Positions 43,263-52,049 of a DNA stretch of 55,758 nt are shown here, piece by piece. The notes beneath the pieces are model-generated. The model was not told where the DNA came from. It ran no database searches and was given only the letters and a program-made list of their open reading frames with translations. Source of the DNA: Ruminococcaceae bacterium UBA5413. GTDB lineage: Bacteria > Bacillota > Clostridia > Oscillospirales > Acutalibacteraceae. The position numbers and the translations under genes are program-made. The DNA lies in NCBI GenBank assembly GCA_002409585.1, contig DHNP01000008.1:13844-69601 (forward strand). Direction: 5' to 3'. The stretch's first letter is position 1; each line of letters begins with the position of its first letter.

Positions 43263-43817
43263 TCAGCCGGCCTGTTTTTGCATTATGCCGGCTTTGGCGA
43301 GCGCCGTGCATACAGCCCTGCAAAGCGGCGCGCACACGGCTATTTTCGCTATGTCAAGCGGTATAAACGGCAGCACGGTATACACTAAAGACTGTGCCCA
43401 CGTAACCTTAGCTACAGCGCAGTACCAAAGCGAGCCGCCCGCGTAGCAGGCCGCCAGGGCAAGAAGCATGCCCGCTGCAAGCGACACCACCGTCACGCGT
43501 TTAAAGCGGCGTAAAGTCGTCGCCACTAAAAAAGCCATTAAAGGGTACGTCAGTATGTAACCGCCGGTCGGCCCCGCTATGACCCCTGCGCCGCCGCTCA
43601 TGCCTCCGAAGACGGGCAGCCCCGCCGCGCCGAGCAGTATATATATGATCTGCGAGTAAACGGCCTGCTTTTCTTCCAGCACAGCCCCCGCCATGTAAAC
43701 GGCAAAAACACACATCGAAAGCGGCACGGGCGTAAACGGCAGCGGTATCATCACTTGTGCGAGCACCGCCGTAAGCGCAGCCATAAATGCCGTCGCGGCC
43801 AGTTCTTTTGTTTTCAT
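43263..43817 (-). CDS. bioY: Biotin transporter S component BioY
   Basis: A 184-residue protein with about six membrane helices. BioY signatures are present: PLPFTPVPLSMCVFAVYMAG, GAAGLPVFGGMSGG and GPTGGYILTYPLMAF. It is the substrate-binding component of an ECF-type importer for biotin and would use shared EcfAAT modules encoded elsewhere. The ATG at 43817 follows GGGAAGG by 7 nt; the TTG two codons upstream is less likely. No bio synthesis genes or birA are near. A perfect inverted repeat lies 33 bp upstream. Confidence 0.93.
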   Translation of the reverse strand: MKTKELAATAFMAALTAVLAQVMIPLPFTPVPLSMCVFAVYMAGAVLEEKQAVYSQIIYILLGAAGLPVFGGMSGGAGVIAGPTGGYILTYPLMAFLVATTLRRFKRVTVVSLAAGMLLALAACYAGGSLWYCAVAKVTWAQSLVYTVLPFIPLDIAKIAVCAPLCRAVCTALAKAGIMQKQAG

Positions 43818-43849
43818 TTTCAAACCTTCCCTGTGTCAAATTTTGTTTG

Positions 43850-43869
43850 CGTAAAATAATAATTTTACG
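43850..43869. promoter_or_regulatory. Inverted repeat upstream of bioY (possible operator)
   Basis: CGTAAAAT-AATA-ATTTTACG: perfect 8-bp arms around a 4-bp centre, 33 bp before the bioY start. It does not match the BirA operator pattern (TTGTTAAC-N15-GTTAACAA) that I remember. Confidence 0.45.
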
Positions 43870-43948
43870 TTGTTTTAAATAAAATTGTTATATTTTTACA
43901 TTTAATTCCTTTAAAGGCCTTTTCCGCAGATATTACTTTATGTAATAT

Positions 43949-44368
43949 CTATACGGTTTTCAACGCTTTCGACAGGTTTTCAACATAGGCATGTTGACAA
44001 ACGGCGTCCCACCGGCATCCGCCGCATATACTTCTGCGCGCGCCTTCGCATCTTAAGATTTTTTTCTCGGCGAGACTGCACAGCGTTTCCCACGTAACCG
44101 TATCTCCAAAGCCCAGCCCTAAGGCGGCAAGGCATTTTTCGTCGTACTCCGCCGCCTTTCCGTCTTTCGCGCAGGCGGCTTTCACACCGTCAGGGCACGC
44201 GGCGCAGAAATCATCTCCGCCCTCGGTAACGGCCACCCTGAGGCCGCCGTCCTTTTCCAACGCATGTTTAATATCCGACATGTTTTCAACAAAGGCGTCC
44301 GAGTAACCTTTGCCCACAAAAAAATGCAGGCAGACGCTGTGATGCGGGCGCATTTTTAAAGGCTCCAT
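43949..44368 (-). CDS. DUF1284 protein, cysteine-rich
   Basis: A 139-residue protein started at ATG 44368, with GGGGGAAGG 4 nt upstream. It begins MEPLKMRPHHSVCLHFFVGK and ends with a conserved CGGCRWDAVCQH. In total it has about ten cysteines, including FCAACPDG and AACAKDG. The RPHH...C start and C..C.W...C end are features of DUF1284, a family of unknown function that may bind an Fe-S cluster. It lies upstream of bioY on the same strand, separated by 131 bp. No function is assigned. Confidence 0.8.
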   Translation of the reverse strand: MEPLKMRPHHSVCLHFFVGKGYSDAFVENMSDIKHALEKDGGLRVAVTEGGDDFCAACPDGVKAACAKDGKAAEYDEKCLAALGLGFGDTVTWETLCSLAEKKILRCEGARRSICGGCRWDAVCQHAYVENLSKALKTV

Positions 44369-44481
44369 CAACCTTCCCCCTTACATACTGTAAAAGTTAA
44401 ACCGGATTACTTAATAAATGGTAGCAGTTAAAAAGAGGATTGTCAACATAAATATTTTTAAGGTTTACAATGGTCTCCGTA

Positions 44482-44508
44482 AAAAGCCCGCTTTTGAGGC
44501 GGGCTTTT
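44482..44508. terminator. Bidirectional terminator after the L,D-transpeptidase gene
   Basis: AAAAGCCCGC / GCGGGCTTTT, a perfect 10-bp stem with a 7-nt loop (44482-44491, 44499-44508), A-rich on one side and T-rich on the other. Confidence 0.88.
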
Positions 44509-44514
44509 ACATTT

Positions 44515-45321
44515 TCACTTAATCGTCACCTTTGTGCCTTCGGGTATATTATCGTAAATCCACTTTGAATTTTCCATCGAAGTTCTTATGCAGCCGTGCG
44601 AAGCAGGCTCGCCGAGCTTTGCCGCCTCGTCAGGCTCCAGCGTCCCGTTTTTGTCGAACGGCACGCTGTGGAACAGGTACGTTTTATAAAACCGCACCCA
44701 GTAGTAAGCGCCCTCGCCGACTTTATCATTAAAAAATGATTCCCCCCGCTGGCTTACTGTAAACGTGCCGGTTGGCGTTTCGCTGCCTTCTTTGCCGGAA
44801 GAACACTTGAAAGTTTCCACTGCGCGGTCCTGTGCGTCTAAGACGCTGACGGTCTGCTCTGAAAGGGAGACTTCTATATGCAGCGGCTTGGACGACTCCT
44901 CGAGCGAAACTTGTTTTGTCTCAGGTTCGCCGGCCGCCTCCGCGGACTTTTTCGCCGCCTGTGAGGAGGATGGCGCCGCACTGCTTTGCGACTTCTGCGA
45001 AACGGCGAGGTAGCGCCTGCTGCACCACCCGACTTTGCCGTCGGACGTCTTAACCTTGGTCCACTCGTCGTTTGAGTCGTCTATGACGGTAACCGCCGAG
45101 CCTTTCGGCATAGTGCAGATTATATCGGAAATTATGCCCGTCGCGCTGCGCAGGTGAAGGGCCGCTTTTGTAGTCGCCGTCCCACCGTTAATGCAGAGCT
45201 GCGTTTCGGGCCTTATTTTAGCGGCTATGCTCCTGTATATGCCAGGCTTGTAAAAAGCAATCAGCACCAAAGCGGCAGCAACGGTTAAGGTTATAACCAA
45301 AGCTATATGTTTCTTTTTCAA
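44515..45321 (-). CDS. L,D-transpeptidase (YkuD) with SH3b domain, membrane-anchored
   Basis: A 268-residue protein with an N-terminal membrane helix (KKHIALVITLTVAAALVLIA), an SH3b cell-wall-binding domain (about 40-110; LHLRSATG and VGWCSRRYL), a Ser/Ala-rich linker, and a C-terminal YkuD domain. The active-site motif is FHSVPFD...PASHGCIR with Cys244. It should form 3-3 peptidoglycan cross-links or attach proteins to the wall. The start is TTG 45321. It follows the XRE-S24 regulator on the same strand by 137 bp. Confidence 0.92.
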   Translation of the reverse strand: MKKKHIALVITLTVAAALVLIAFYKPGIYRSIAAKIRPETQLCINGGTATTKAALHLRSATGIISDIICTMPKGSAVTVIDDSNDEWTKVKTSDGKVGWCSRRYLAVSQKSQSSAAPSSSQAAKKSAEAAGEPETKQVSLEESSKPLHIEVSLSEQTVSVLDAQDRAVETFKCSSGKEGSETPTGTFTVSQRGESFFNDKVGEGAYYWVRFYKTYLFHSVPFDKNGTLEPDEAAKLGEPASHGCIRTSMENSKWIYDNIPEGTKVTIK

Positions 45322-45458
45322 TTAAATATCACACCCATAAAATTTTTCCGTCTACGTCGCATTGCTTCCGTAAATTATGATACCACACATGCCGTTGGAT
45401 TATCAACCGTGCGCCGTATTTTTTTCGCCGCCGGCAGCGCCGGTTTACAAATGCCGCG

Positions 45459-46061
45459 TCAGAATTTCCCCCTTATTTCGACAGCCTTGCCGAGTACTAC
45501 CACCGGCAGACGCGCTATCTCGTCGTCTGTGTATGAAACAGGGTTATACATGGGGTTGTAAGGTATCAGGGTTATGCCGCCGCCGAACTTCACCACTTTT
45601 TTTACGGTTGCGTTCCCGCCGTTTATCTGCATGACCGCCACGTCGCCGTTCTCAGCCCGCGACTGCCTGCGCACTATGACGAGGTCGCCCGGAAAAATGC
45701 GCGGCGCCATGCTGTCGCCGAACATCTGCAGCCCGAAATATTCGCTCCCGTCGTCTTTGAATTTATTTATTTCCATATCGTAAAGTATATATTTGGATGC
45801 CTGTTTTTTGTTTCCGTTAAGGCATTTATAAACGGGTATTCTCTGCAGCGGAGCTTTCCGCAGGCGGGACTTCTCCTCCGCGCCGAGCAGATAATCTGTA
45901 CTTACCCCAAAAAATTCTGAAAGCTTCAGCAGGGTTTTTTTGTCCGGCTCGTACTTTTCGTTTTCATACCCTGACAAAGAAGACTGGCTCACATGTATTA
46001 TTTGCGCAAGTTCCTGCTGTTTTAGTTCATTTTTCACTCTTAAAAACCGAATTCTGTTCAA
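45459..46061 (-). CDS. XRE-family regulator with S24 (LexA-like) autopeptidase domain
   Basis: A 200-residue protein if started at TTG 46061 (MNRIRFLRVKNELKQQELAQ); the frame opens at TTG 46079. Residues 1-60 are a Cro/CI-type helix-turn-helix (VSQSSLSGYENEKYEPDK). Residues about 85-200 are an S24 peptidase domain with GDSMAPRIFPGD (Ser nucleophile) and NATVKKVV (Lys). Such repressors cleave themselves on RecA* binding during DNA damage. There are no phage genes around, so it is probably a resident stress or developmental switch. It is divergent from the chemoreceptor gene and upstream of the L,D-transpeptidase gene. Confidence 0.87.
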   Translation of the reverse strand: MNRIRFLRVKNELKQQELAQIIHVSQSSLSGYENEKYEPDKKTLLKLSEFFGVSTDYLLGAEEKSRLRKAPLQRIPVYKCLNGNKKQASKYILYDMEINKFKDDGSEYFGLQMFGDSMAPRIFPGDLVIVRRQSRAENGDVAVMQINGGNATVKKVVKFGGGITLIPYNPMYNPVSYTDDEIARLPVVVLGKAVEIRGKF

Positions 46062-46143
46062 GGATACCAGCCCTTTCAATACTCAATTTTACAATTTGTA
46101 TAAATAAAGTAAATATTTTATCAATTAAACCGATATATTATTG

Positions 46144-46172
46144 TTGACTTATTAATTAAGCAGATATATACT
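46144..46172 (+). promoter_or_regulatory. Promoter of the chemoreceptor gene
   Basis: TTGACT (46144-46149), 17-bp spacer, TATACT (46167-46172). It lies between the divergent XRE-S24 regulator and the chemoreceptor, so it is a plausible site for repression by that regulator. Confidence 0.65.
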
Positions 46173-46281
46173 ATATTATGGTTATAGATATATAATTTTA
46201 ATTTTTTTGTCGGAAAACGTATTGCGCAAAGCTTTATTGAATTTATGATTTTAAAAATTTTGAATAAAGGACTGTTTTAAA

Positions 46282-47565
46282 ATGAAGAAAAAGAAGAAAC
46301 TTTCCGCGTCCCTGCCGTTTATCTACTCCGTCTATTTTCTCATCAACGCGGGGGTTTCCGTACTCGGCCTCTATGCCCTTTCGCATCTCAGGAAAATTGA
46401 CACCGGATTTTCAGGCCGTGCGAACGCTTTGTCCGCACTTATAGTCATACTGTTTTTAGCTGAAATCGCCATATTTGTTTTTTTCAATTCAAAACTCAAG
46501 TCATACGTATTGAAACCGATATTTAGCCTTTCGCGCACCGCCGAAAGGTTTTCCGCGGGCGAGATTGACCTGCATACCGATATCGAGTCAGTTGATACGA
46601 TAAAGCAGATACGCGTTTTAGGCGAAAGCCTTGACTTTGCTTTCGCAAGACTGCGCACCACCGTCAGCGAGATTTCGGATATTTTAGGAAGGATGTCGCA
46701 CGGCGACTTTGCCATCGAAGAAGTCCGCGACTACAAGGGCGACTTTAAACCGATATCAGACTCGTTCAACACCATCCTCGGCAACATGAACATGGCTTTC
46801 GGAGCAATACGGCAGTCAGGCGAGCAGGTAGACAAAGGGGCAGAGCAGGTTTCGGCCTCGGCGCAGCAGCTGGCGCAGGGCGCCACCGAGCAGGCAAGCT
46901 CCGCGGAGGAGCTTTCGGCTTCCATTACCGATATTACAAATAAAGTGCAGGAAAACGTCGAGCATATAAGCAATGTAACGAAATATATAGACGAATCTAC
47001 CGAAAACATAAACGAAAGCAACGCACAGATGAAAAACATGCTGACGGCAATGGACGAAATAAGCTCGGCTTCAAACGAAATAAAGAAAATCATAAAGGTA
47101 ATAGACGACATTGCTTTCCAAACAAACATACTTGCGCTTAACGCCGCCGTGGAAGCGGCCCGCGCCGGCGAAGCCGGCAAGGGCTTCGCCGTAGTTGCCG
47201 ACGAAGTGCGCAGCTTAGCAGGCAAATCCGCAAACGCGGCTAAGAACACCACCGACCTCATAAACCGCGCGATAGATAAAGTGCGCGACGGCACCGTTTT
47301 GGCGGATCAAACCGCCAAAGCACTCGATATGGCTTCGGGCAGGGCCTTCAAGATAAACGATACCGTCAAAAAGATTGCCGCGGCTTCAGACGCGCAGTCA
47401 ACGTCGCTTGAAGAAATAAACCAGGCCGTTGAGCAGATATCCTCCGTCATACAGACCAACTCGGCAACGGCGGAAGAAAGCGCGGCGGCAAGCGAGGAGC
47501 TTTCAGGGGAAGCTGAACAGCTTGAGGGCCAGCTCTCAAAGTTCAGGATAAGGAACGTTGTATAA
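46282..47565 (+). CDS. Methyl-accepting chemotaxis protein without an extracellular sensor domain
   Basis: A 427-residue protein. Two membrane helices (about 10-35 and 50-72) are separated by only about 15 residues, so there is no periplasmic ligand domain. A HAMP-type segment follows (about 75-130), then a long helical signalling domain with the highly conserved hairpin IAFQTNILALNAAVEAARAG and GFAVVADEVRSLAGKSA. A NNILGNMNMAFGAIRQSGEQ-like second linker is present. It signals to CheA/CheW. Sensing would have to be intramembrane, through HAMP, or by a partner. A strong terminator follows, so it is monocistronic. Confidence 0.92.
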   Translation: MKKKKKLSASLPFIYSVYFLINAGVSVLGLYALSHLRKIDTGFSGRANALSALIVILFLAEIAIFVFFNSKLKSYVLKPIFSLSRTAERFSAGEIDLHTDIESVDTIKQIRVLGESLDFAFARLRTTVSEISDILGRMSHGDFAIEEVRDYKGDFKPISDSFNTILGNMNMAFGAIRQSGEQVDKGAEQVSASAQQLAQGATEQASSAEELSASITDITNKVQENVEHISNVTKYIDESTENINESNAQMKNMLTAMDEISSASNEIKKIIKVIDDIAFQTNILALNAAVEAARAGEAGKGFAVVADEVRSLAGKSANAAKNTTDLINRAIDKVRDGTVLADQTAKALDMASGRAFKINDTVKKIAAASDAQSTSLEEINQAVEQISSVIQTNSATAEESAAASEELSGEAEQLEGQLSKFRIRNVV

Positions 47566-47588
47566 AAAGCAATACGGTGTTTTAAGCA

Positions 47589-47626
47589 GCCTGCCGGCGT
47601 TACGAACTCCGGCAGGCGCATTTTTT
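47589..47626 (+). terminator. Rho-independent terminator of the chemoreceptor gene
   Basis: GCCTGCCGG / CCGGCAGGC, 9-bp perfect stem (47589-47597, 47609-47617), then GCATTTTTT. The rest of the gap to 47865 is AT-rich, with GGAGGA before prfC and no other clear feature. Confidence 0.9.
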
Positions 47627-47865
47627 GCCGTTAAGGCGTAAGCGCCGCGCCCGCTGCGCCTTTTCCGCGCCGCAGGACTGCATAATCTTAAAAACCGGCT
47701 TTTTTCAGCTGTAAATGAATATTCGGGCTGAATTATGTATTTAATATAATAATACCGGTACCGATGAAAAATTTTACCGCCGCGGCGCAAAATATGTTTG
47801 CTTATTTTGCCGTAAAGTTTTAAAATAATACTGTTTCAGTTAAATTACCGCTGGAGGAACAGATA

Positions 47866-49467
47866 TTGTCTGACTTAAAAAAAGAAATAGAGAAGCGCAG
47901 GACTTTCGCCATAATATCGCACCCTGACGCCGGCAAAACCACCTTGACGGAAAAACTGCTGCTCTACGGCGGGGCCATAGCCCAGGCAGGCTCCGTAAAA
48001 GGTAAAAAGTCGCAGAAACACGCCGTTTCCGACTGGATGGATATAGAAAAGCAGAGAGGCATCTCCGTAACCTCGTCCGTCATGCAGTTTAACTACGGCG
48101 GCTACTGCATTAATATCCTCGACACGCCCGGCCACCAGGACTTCTCGGAGGACACCTACCGCACGCTTATGGCGGCGGACTCCGCCGTCATGGTGCTCGA
48201 CGCGGCAAAGGGCGTTGAAAAGCAGACGCGCAAGCTCTTTAAAGTCTGCACTTTAAGGCACATACCAATTATAACATTCATAAATAAGATGGACCGCGAC
48301 GCGCGCGACCCGTTTGACCTTATGGAAGAAATAGAAAATATACTCGGCATACACACCTGCCCCATAAACTGGCCGATAGGCTCAGGCAAGGGCTTTAAAG
48401 GCGTTTATGACCGCGAAACCAAAAAAGTGCTCCTTTTCCACGCGAACAGCGACGCCGTTTTCGGCGCGAAAAAAATAAGCGCCACCGAAACGGACTTCAG
48501 CGGCGGCATAAACGCCCTTATAGGCGATGATGCCGCCGACAGCCTTAAAAACAGCATAGAGCTGCTTGACGGCGCCGGCGACGGCTTTGACATGGACGCC
48601 GTGCGCGGCGGCAGGCTTTCGCCTGTCTTTTTCGGTTCGGCGCTTACGAACTTCGGCGTGGAGCCTTTCCTCAAAGAGTTCCTGCGCATGACTACGCCTC
48701 CGCTTCCGCGGCAGTCCGACAAAGGCGCCGTAGACCCGTCATGCGGCGACTTTTCCGCTTTTGTCTTTAAAATACAGGCAAACATGAACAAAGCCCACCG
48801 CGACAGGATTGCTTTCATACGCATATGCTCGGGTAAATTTGAAAAAGGCATGGAGGTGCTGCACGTGCAGAGCGGGCGCATGATAAAGCTTTCACAGCCG
48901 CAGCACCTTATGGCACAGGGCAGGGAAGTCATCGACGAGGCTTTCGCCGGCGACGTCATAGGCCTTTTTGACCCGGGGATTTTCTCCATAGGCGACACCC
49001 TGTGCGGCGCGGATAAGCCTTTTAGGTTCGGGGGCATACCGACTTTCGCGCCTGAGCACTTCGCGCTTGTGCAGCAGGTAGACACTATGAAGCGCAAGCA
49101 GTTTATCAAGGGCATGACGCAGATAGCCGAGGAGGGCGCCATACAGATTTTTCACGAACCGGACTCCGGCATGGAAGAAGTCATCGTCGGCGTAGTCGGC
49201 GTTTTGCAGTTTGACGTTTTAAAGTACAGGCTCCAAAGTGAATATAACGTTGAGATACGGATGAAACCGCTGCCGTTTGAGCTTTTACGCTGGATAGAAA
49301 ACGACGGTATGGACTTAAAGTCGCTTGACATAACTTCAGACACAAAGCTCGTAAACGACGTAAAAGGCGGCAGCCTGCTCCTTTTTTGCAGCGAATGGAG
49401 TATAAACTGGGCGCTTGAGCACAACAAAGGGCTGAAACTTGCCGAGTTCGGCGGAGCAAAAATGTAA
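47866..49467 (+). CDS. prfC: Peptide chain release factor 3
   Basis: A 533-residue translational GTPase that recycles RF1/RF2 after termination. The G motifs are SHPDAGKTTLTEKLL (G1), QRGISVTSSVMQF (G2), DTPGHQDFSEDTYRTLMA (G3) and NKMDRDARDP (G4). QDFSEDTYRTL and the length separate it from EF-G and TetM. The TTG start has GGAGGA about 9 nt upstream. It is a single-gene unit. Confidence 0.95.
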   Translation: MSDLKKEIEKRRTFAIISHPDAGKTTLTEKLLLYGGAIAQAGSVKGKKSQKHAVSDWMDIEKQRGISVTSSVMQFNYGGYCINILDTPGHQDFSEDTYRTLMAADSAVMVLDAAKGVEKQTRKLFKVCTLRHIPIITFINKMDRDARDPFDLMEEIENILGIHTCPINWPIGSGKGFKGVYDRETKKVLLFHANSDAVFGAKKISATETDFSGGINALIGDDAADSLKNSIELLDGAGDGFDMDAVRGGRLSPVFFGSALTNFGVEPFLKEFLRMTTPPLPRQSDKGAVDPSCGDFSAFVFKIQANMNKAHRDRIAFIRICSGKFEKGMEVLHVQSGRMIKLSQPQHLMAQGREVIDEAFAGDVIGLFDPGIFSIGDTLCGADKPFRFGGIPTFAPEHFALVQQVDTMKRKQFIKGMTQIAEEGAIQIFHEPDSGMEEVIVGVVGVLQFDVLKYRLQSEYNVEIRMKPLPFELLRWIENDGMDLKSLDITSDTKLVNDVKGGSLLLFCSEWSINWALEHNKGLKLAEFGGAKM

Positions 49468-49491
49468 AAACGCGCGGTTTGGAAAAAAAGA

Positions 49492-49520
49492 TTGATTTTT
49501 CCCCGAAAACACTGTATGAT
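49492..49520 (+). promoter_or_regulatory. Promoter of the lytic transglycosylase gene
   Basis: TTGATT (49492-49497), 17-bp spacer, TATGAT (49515-49520), 66 bp before the start codon. Confidence 0.65.
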
Positions 49521-49586
49521 TAATATATTATTTATTGTCAAATTTTAATACTTTAAAATACATGTTTTGACTGCGGGTGTAATAAA

Positions 49587-50318
49587 TTGATAAACAGTAT
49601 AGACTCCTATGCTACCTGCCAAACCGCGCAGGCGGCACTCTCTGAAGGCACAGCAAAAGCGGCAGGCACGGCAAGCTTTTCGGATACGCTTAAAAACGCC
49701 GCCTCAAAAACCGAAAACCTCGACGATATCTTTGAAAATGCGTCTGAAAAATACGGGGTTGACATAAACCTGCTCAAAGCAGTCGCCAAAGCTGAGTCCG
49801 GTTTTAAAAGCGACGCGGTGTCAAGCTGCGGCGCGCAGGGGATTATGCAGCTCATGCCGTCTACCGCCGCTTCGCTCGGCGTTTCGGATTCTTTCGACCC
49901 CGAGCAGAACATCGACGGCGGGGCAAAGTACCTCAGCGGCCTTCTTAACAAATACGGCGACACCAAGCTCGCGCTCGCCGCGTACAACGCGGGCAGCGGC
50001 AACGTCGACAAATACGGCGGAGTGCCGCCGTTCACGGAAACGCAGAACTACGTAAAGCGCGTCATGTCTTACGCAGGCCAGGACATAACCGCCGGAACGG
50101 CGTCCGTTTCAGGCGGCACAGATACGCTGCAAAGCTCCTACGGCTCCGGTTTATCATCTTTGGGCTCGCTCTTTACGTCCGGTACGGACTTTACCGAGGA
50201 TGAGTACAGGCAGTTTTTAAGTATTTTCGCCCAGCAGCTTAAGCAGAACGCACTGAGCGGGCTTATAAGCAGCACGTACTCCGACAGTAACGGCATTTTC
50301 TCCGGTTATTCCATTTAA
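49587..50318 (+). CDS. SLT-type lytic transglycosylase without a signal peptide
   Basis: A 243-residue protein from TTG 49587 (GGGTG about 9 nt upstream). Residues about 50-175 are a goose-lysozyme-like SLT domain with Glu70 in AVAKAESGF as the catalytic acid, GAQGIMQLMPSTA, and LALAAYNAGSGNV. The first 45 residues are polar and Ala/Ser/Thr-rich, with no hydrophobic export signal. The C-terminal tail is also polar. Similar Firmicutes proteins lacking signal peptides exist (YjbJ-like), possibly exported by flagellar or other routes. It is monocistronic, bounded by its own promoter and terminator. Confidence 0.9.
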   Translation: MINSIDSYATCQTAQAALSEGTAKAAGTASFSDTLKNAASKTENLDDIFENASEKYGVDINLLKAVAKAESGFKSDAVSSCGAQGIMQLMPSTAASLGVSDSFDPEQNIDGGAKYLSGLLNKYGDTKLALAAYNAGSGNVDKYGGVPPFTETQNYVKRVMSYAGQDITAGTASVSGGTDTLQSSYGSGLSSLGSLFTSGTDFTEDEYRQFLSIFAQQLKQNALSGLISSTYSDSNGIFSGYSI

Positions 50319-50380
50319 CTACGTTCAAAACTAAGTTTAATTTATTTATAATACTTTAATGCAATAAAATATAAAATATC

Positions 50381-50422
50381 TGCGCCTTTATATGCCTCCG
50401 GCATACGGGGGCGCATTTTTTT
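50381..50422 (+). terminator. Rho-independent terminator after the transglycosylase gene
   Basis: TGCGCC/GGCGCA outer stem with an inner TATGCC-TCC-GGCATA hairpin, then TTTTTTT. Confidence 0.82.
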
Positions 50423-50543
50423 GCCCCGAACTGGCATTTTTCCATAAGGACGGAAATAAAAAACGCATATTAAGCCTTTCGGCGGAAAAGATACTCTAAA
50501 GGCTTTCCAAAAGCCTCAACCGAAAAGGAAAGGGCGTTTGCAA

Positions 50544-52049
50544 GTGAAAAACAGCGACGATTTTACAGACATAAAAGTACCTTTTAAAGAGCTTGAGCTC
50601 AATATAAATTATATTAAAAATATATTTGCGGGCGATGAAACCATCATCGCAAGGTACGTTTCAAGCCCGTACAACGCAAAGATGCGTTTCTGCCTTGTTT
50701 ACACCGACGGTATGGTCAACAATAAGCTTTTAAATGACGACGTCATCTGCCCGCTTCTCAAGTACCGCTTCGCGGAAAACGGCGAGGAAGACACCATCGG
50801 GACCATCGCCAGTAACGCGACTTTTTCAAACAGCGCCGAAAAAACGGCCGACATGGAAGAAATAACACAGGGCATAGTTTACGGCGACACGGCGCTTTTT
50901 GCAGACGGCTGCCAAAGCGCGCTCATGCTCAACACGAAGGGCTGGGCAACCCGCGGCATAACGGAGCCTGAAAGCGAGCGCGTCTTACGCGGGCCGCGTG
51001 AAGGGTTTACCGAGTCAATACTTGAAAATCTTTCCATGCTTCGGCGCAAAATAAGAACGCCCGACCTCAAGATGGAGTTTATGACATTTGGCAGGCGCAC
51101 CAAAACTAAAACCTGCATCTGCTACATTAAAAGCCTGGCGAACGACGGCATCCTCAACGAGCTTAAGCAGCGCCTTAAAAAGGTAGACATAGACGGCGTG
51201 CTTGACAGCAACTATATATCCGAAATCATACGCGACTCCCCCTACGTGCCCATAAAAACCGTCGGCAGCACCGAGCGCCCCGACATAGTCGCAGCCAAGC
51301 TGCTCGAAGGGCGCATCGCCATGTTTGTAGACGGCTCCCCCGTAGTCCTGACCGTGCCGCACCTTTTTATTGAGCACTTCCAAAGCGACGAGGATTACTA
51401 CATTAACTATTACTTTGCTTCCATCGGGAGGCTTTTGCGGATAATGGCTTTTTTCCTCTCTATAAGCCTGCCGGCAATTTACCTTTCGCTTGTTTCCTTC
51501 CACCAGGAGATGCTGCCGACGGCCCTGCTTATAAGCATATCGTCGTCACGGCAGGGCGTGCCTTTCCCGTCCGCGCTCGAAACGCTTTTGATGCTCGTCG
51601 TCTTTGAAACGCTGCGCGAGGCCGGCGCGCGCATGCCAGGCATCATGGGCCAGACGCTAAGCATAGTCGGGGCGCTCGTCATAGGGCAGGCGGCTGTAAA
51701 CGCAAAGCTCGTCAGCGCCCCCATCATCATTGTCGTCTCACTTATGGCCATATGCGGGCTTATGGTCGTGCGGCTCAAAGGCTTCAGCATAATATGCCGC
51801 TTTTTTCTTATCCTCGCCTCCTGCGTACTCGGCCTTTACGGTTACCTTATGGGCATTCTTGTCATACTCGTGCTGCTGTTCAGCATGACTTCCTTCGGCG
51901 TTCCCATAATGCCCGACGTCTACGCGCGCGACTTCCAGGATTACAAGGATATCTATATACGTTACACATGGAAAGGCATGATAAAGCGGCCGGTGTTTTT
52001 GTCAAAAGACCCGGTGAGGCAGTCGACGGGCGGGAAGAAAAATGGCTAA
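50544..52049 (+). CDS. gerAA: Spore germination receptor subunit A (GerAA type)
   Basis: A 501-residue protein if started at GTG 50544 (AAAGGG about 9 nt upstream); TTG 50538 is an alternative. A soluble N-terminal domain (about 1-285; DETIIARYVSSPYNAKMRFC) precedes five or so membrane helices. Family motifs are RMAFFLSISLPAIYLSLVSF, FPSALETLLMLVVFE and MPGIMGQTLSIVGALVIGQA. Germinant receptors sit in the spore inner membrane and respond to nutrients. A GCATA at 50465 upstream could be a sporulation-sigma -35, but the -10 is poor. It overlaps gerAC by 8 bp. Confidence 0.95.
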   Translation: MKNSDDFTDIKVPFKELELNINYIKNIFAGDETIIARYVSSPYNAKMRFCLVYTDGMVNNKLLNDDVICPLLKYRFAENGEEDTIGTIASNATFSNSAEKTADMEEITQGIVYGDTALFADGCQSALMLNTKGWATRGITEPESERVLRGPREGFTESILENLSMLRRKIRTPDLKMEFMTFGRRTKTKTCICYIKSLANDGILNELKQRLKKVDIDGVLDSNYISEIIRDSPYVPIKTVGSTERPDIVAAKLLEGRIAMFVDGSPVVLTVPHLFIEHFQSDEDYYINYYFASIGRLLRIMAFFLSISLPAIYLSLVSFHQEMLPTALLISISSSRQGVPFPSALETLLMLVVFETLREAGARMPGIMGQTLSIVGALVIGQAAVNAKLVSAPIIIVVSLMAICGLMVVRLKGFSIICRFFLILASCVLGLYGYLMGILVILVLLFSMTSFGVPIMPDVYARDFQDYKDIYIRYTWKGMIKRPVFLSKDPVRQSTGGKKNG

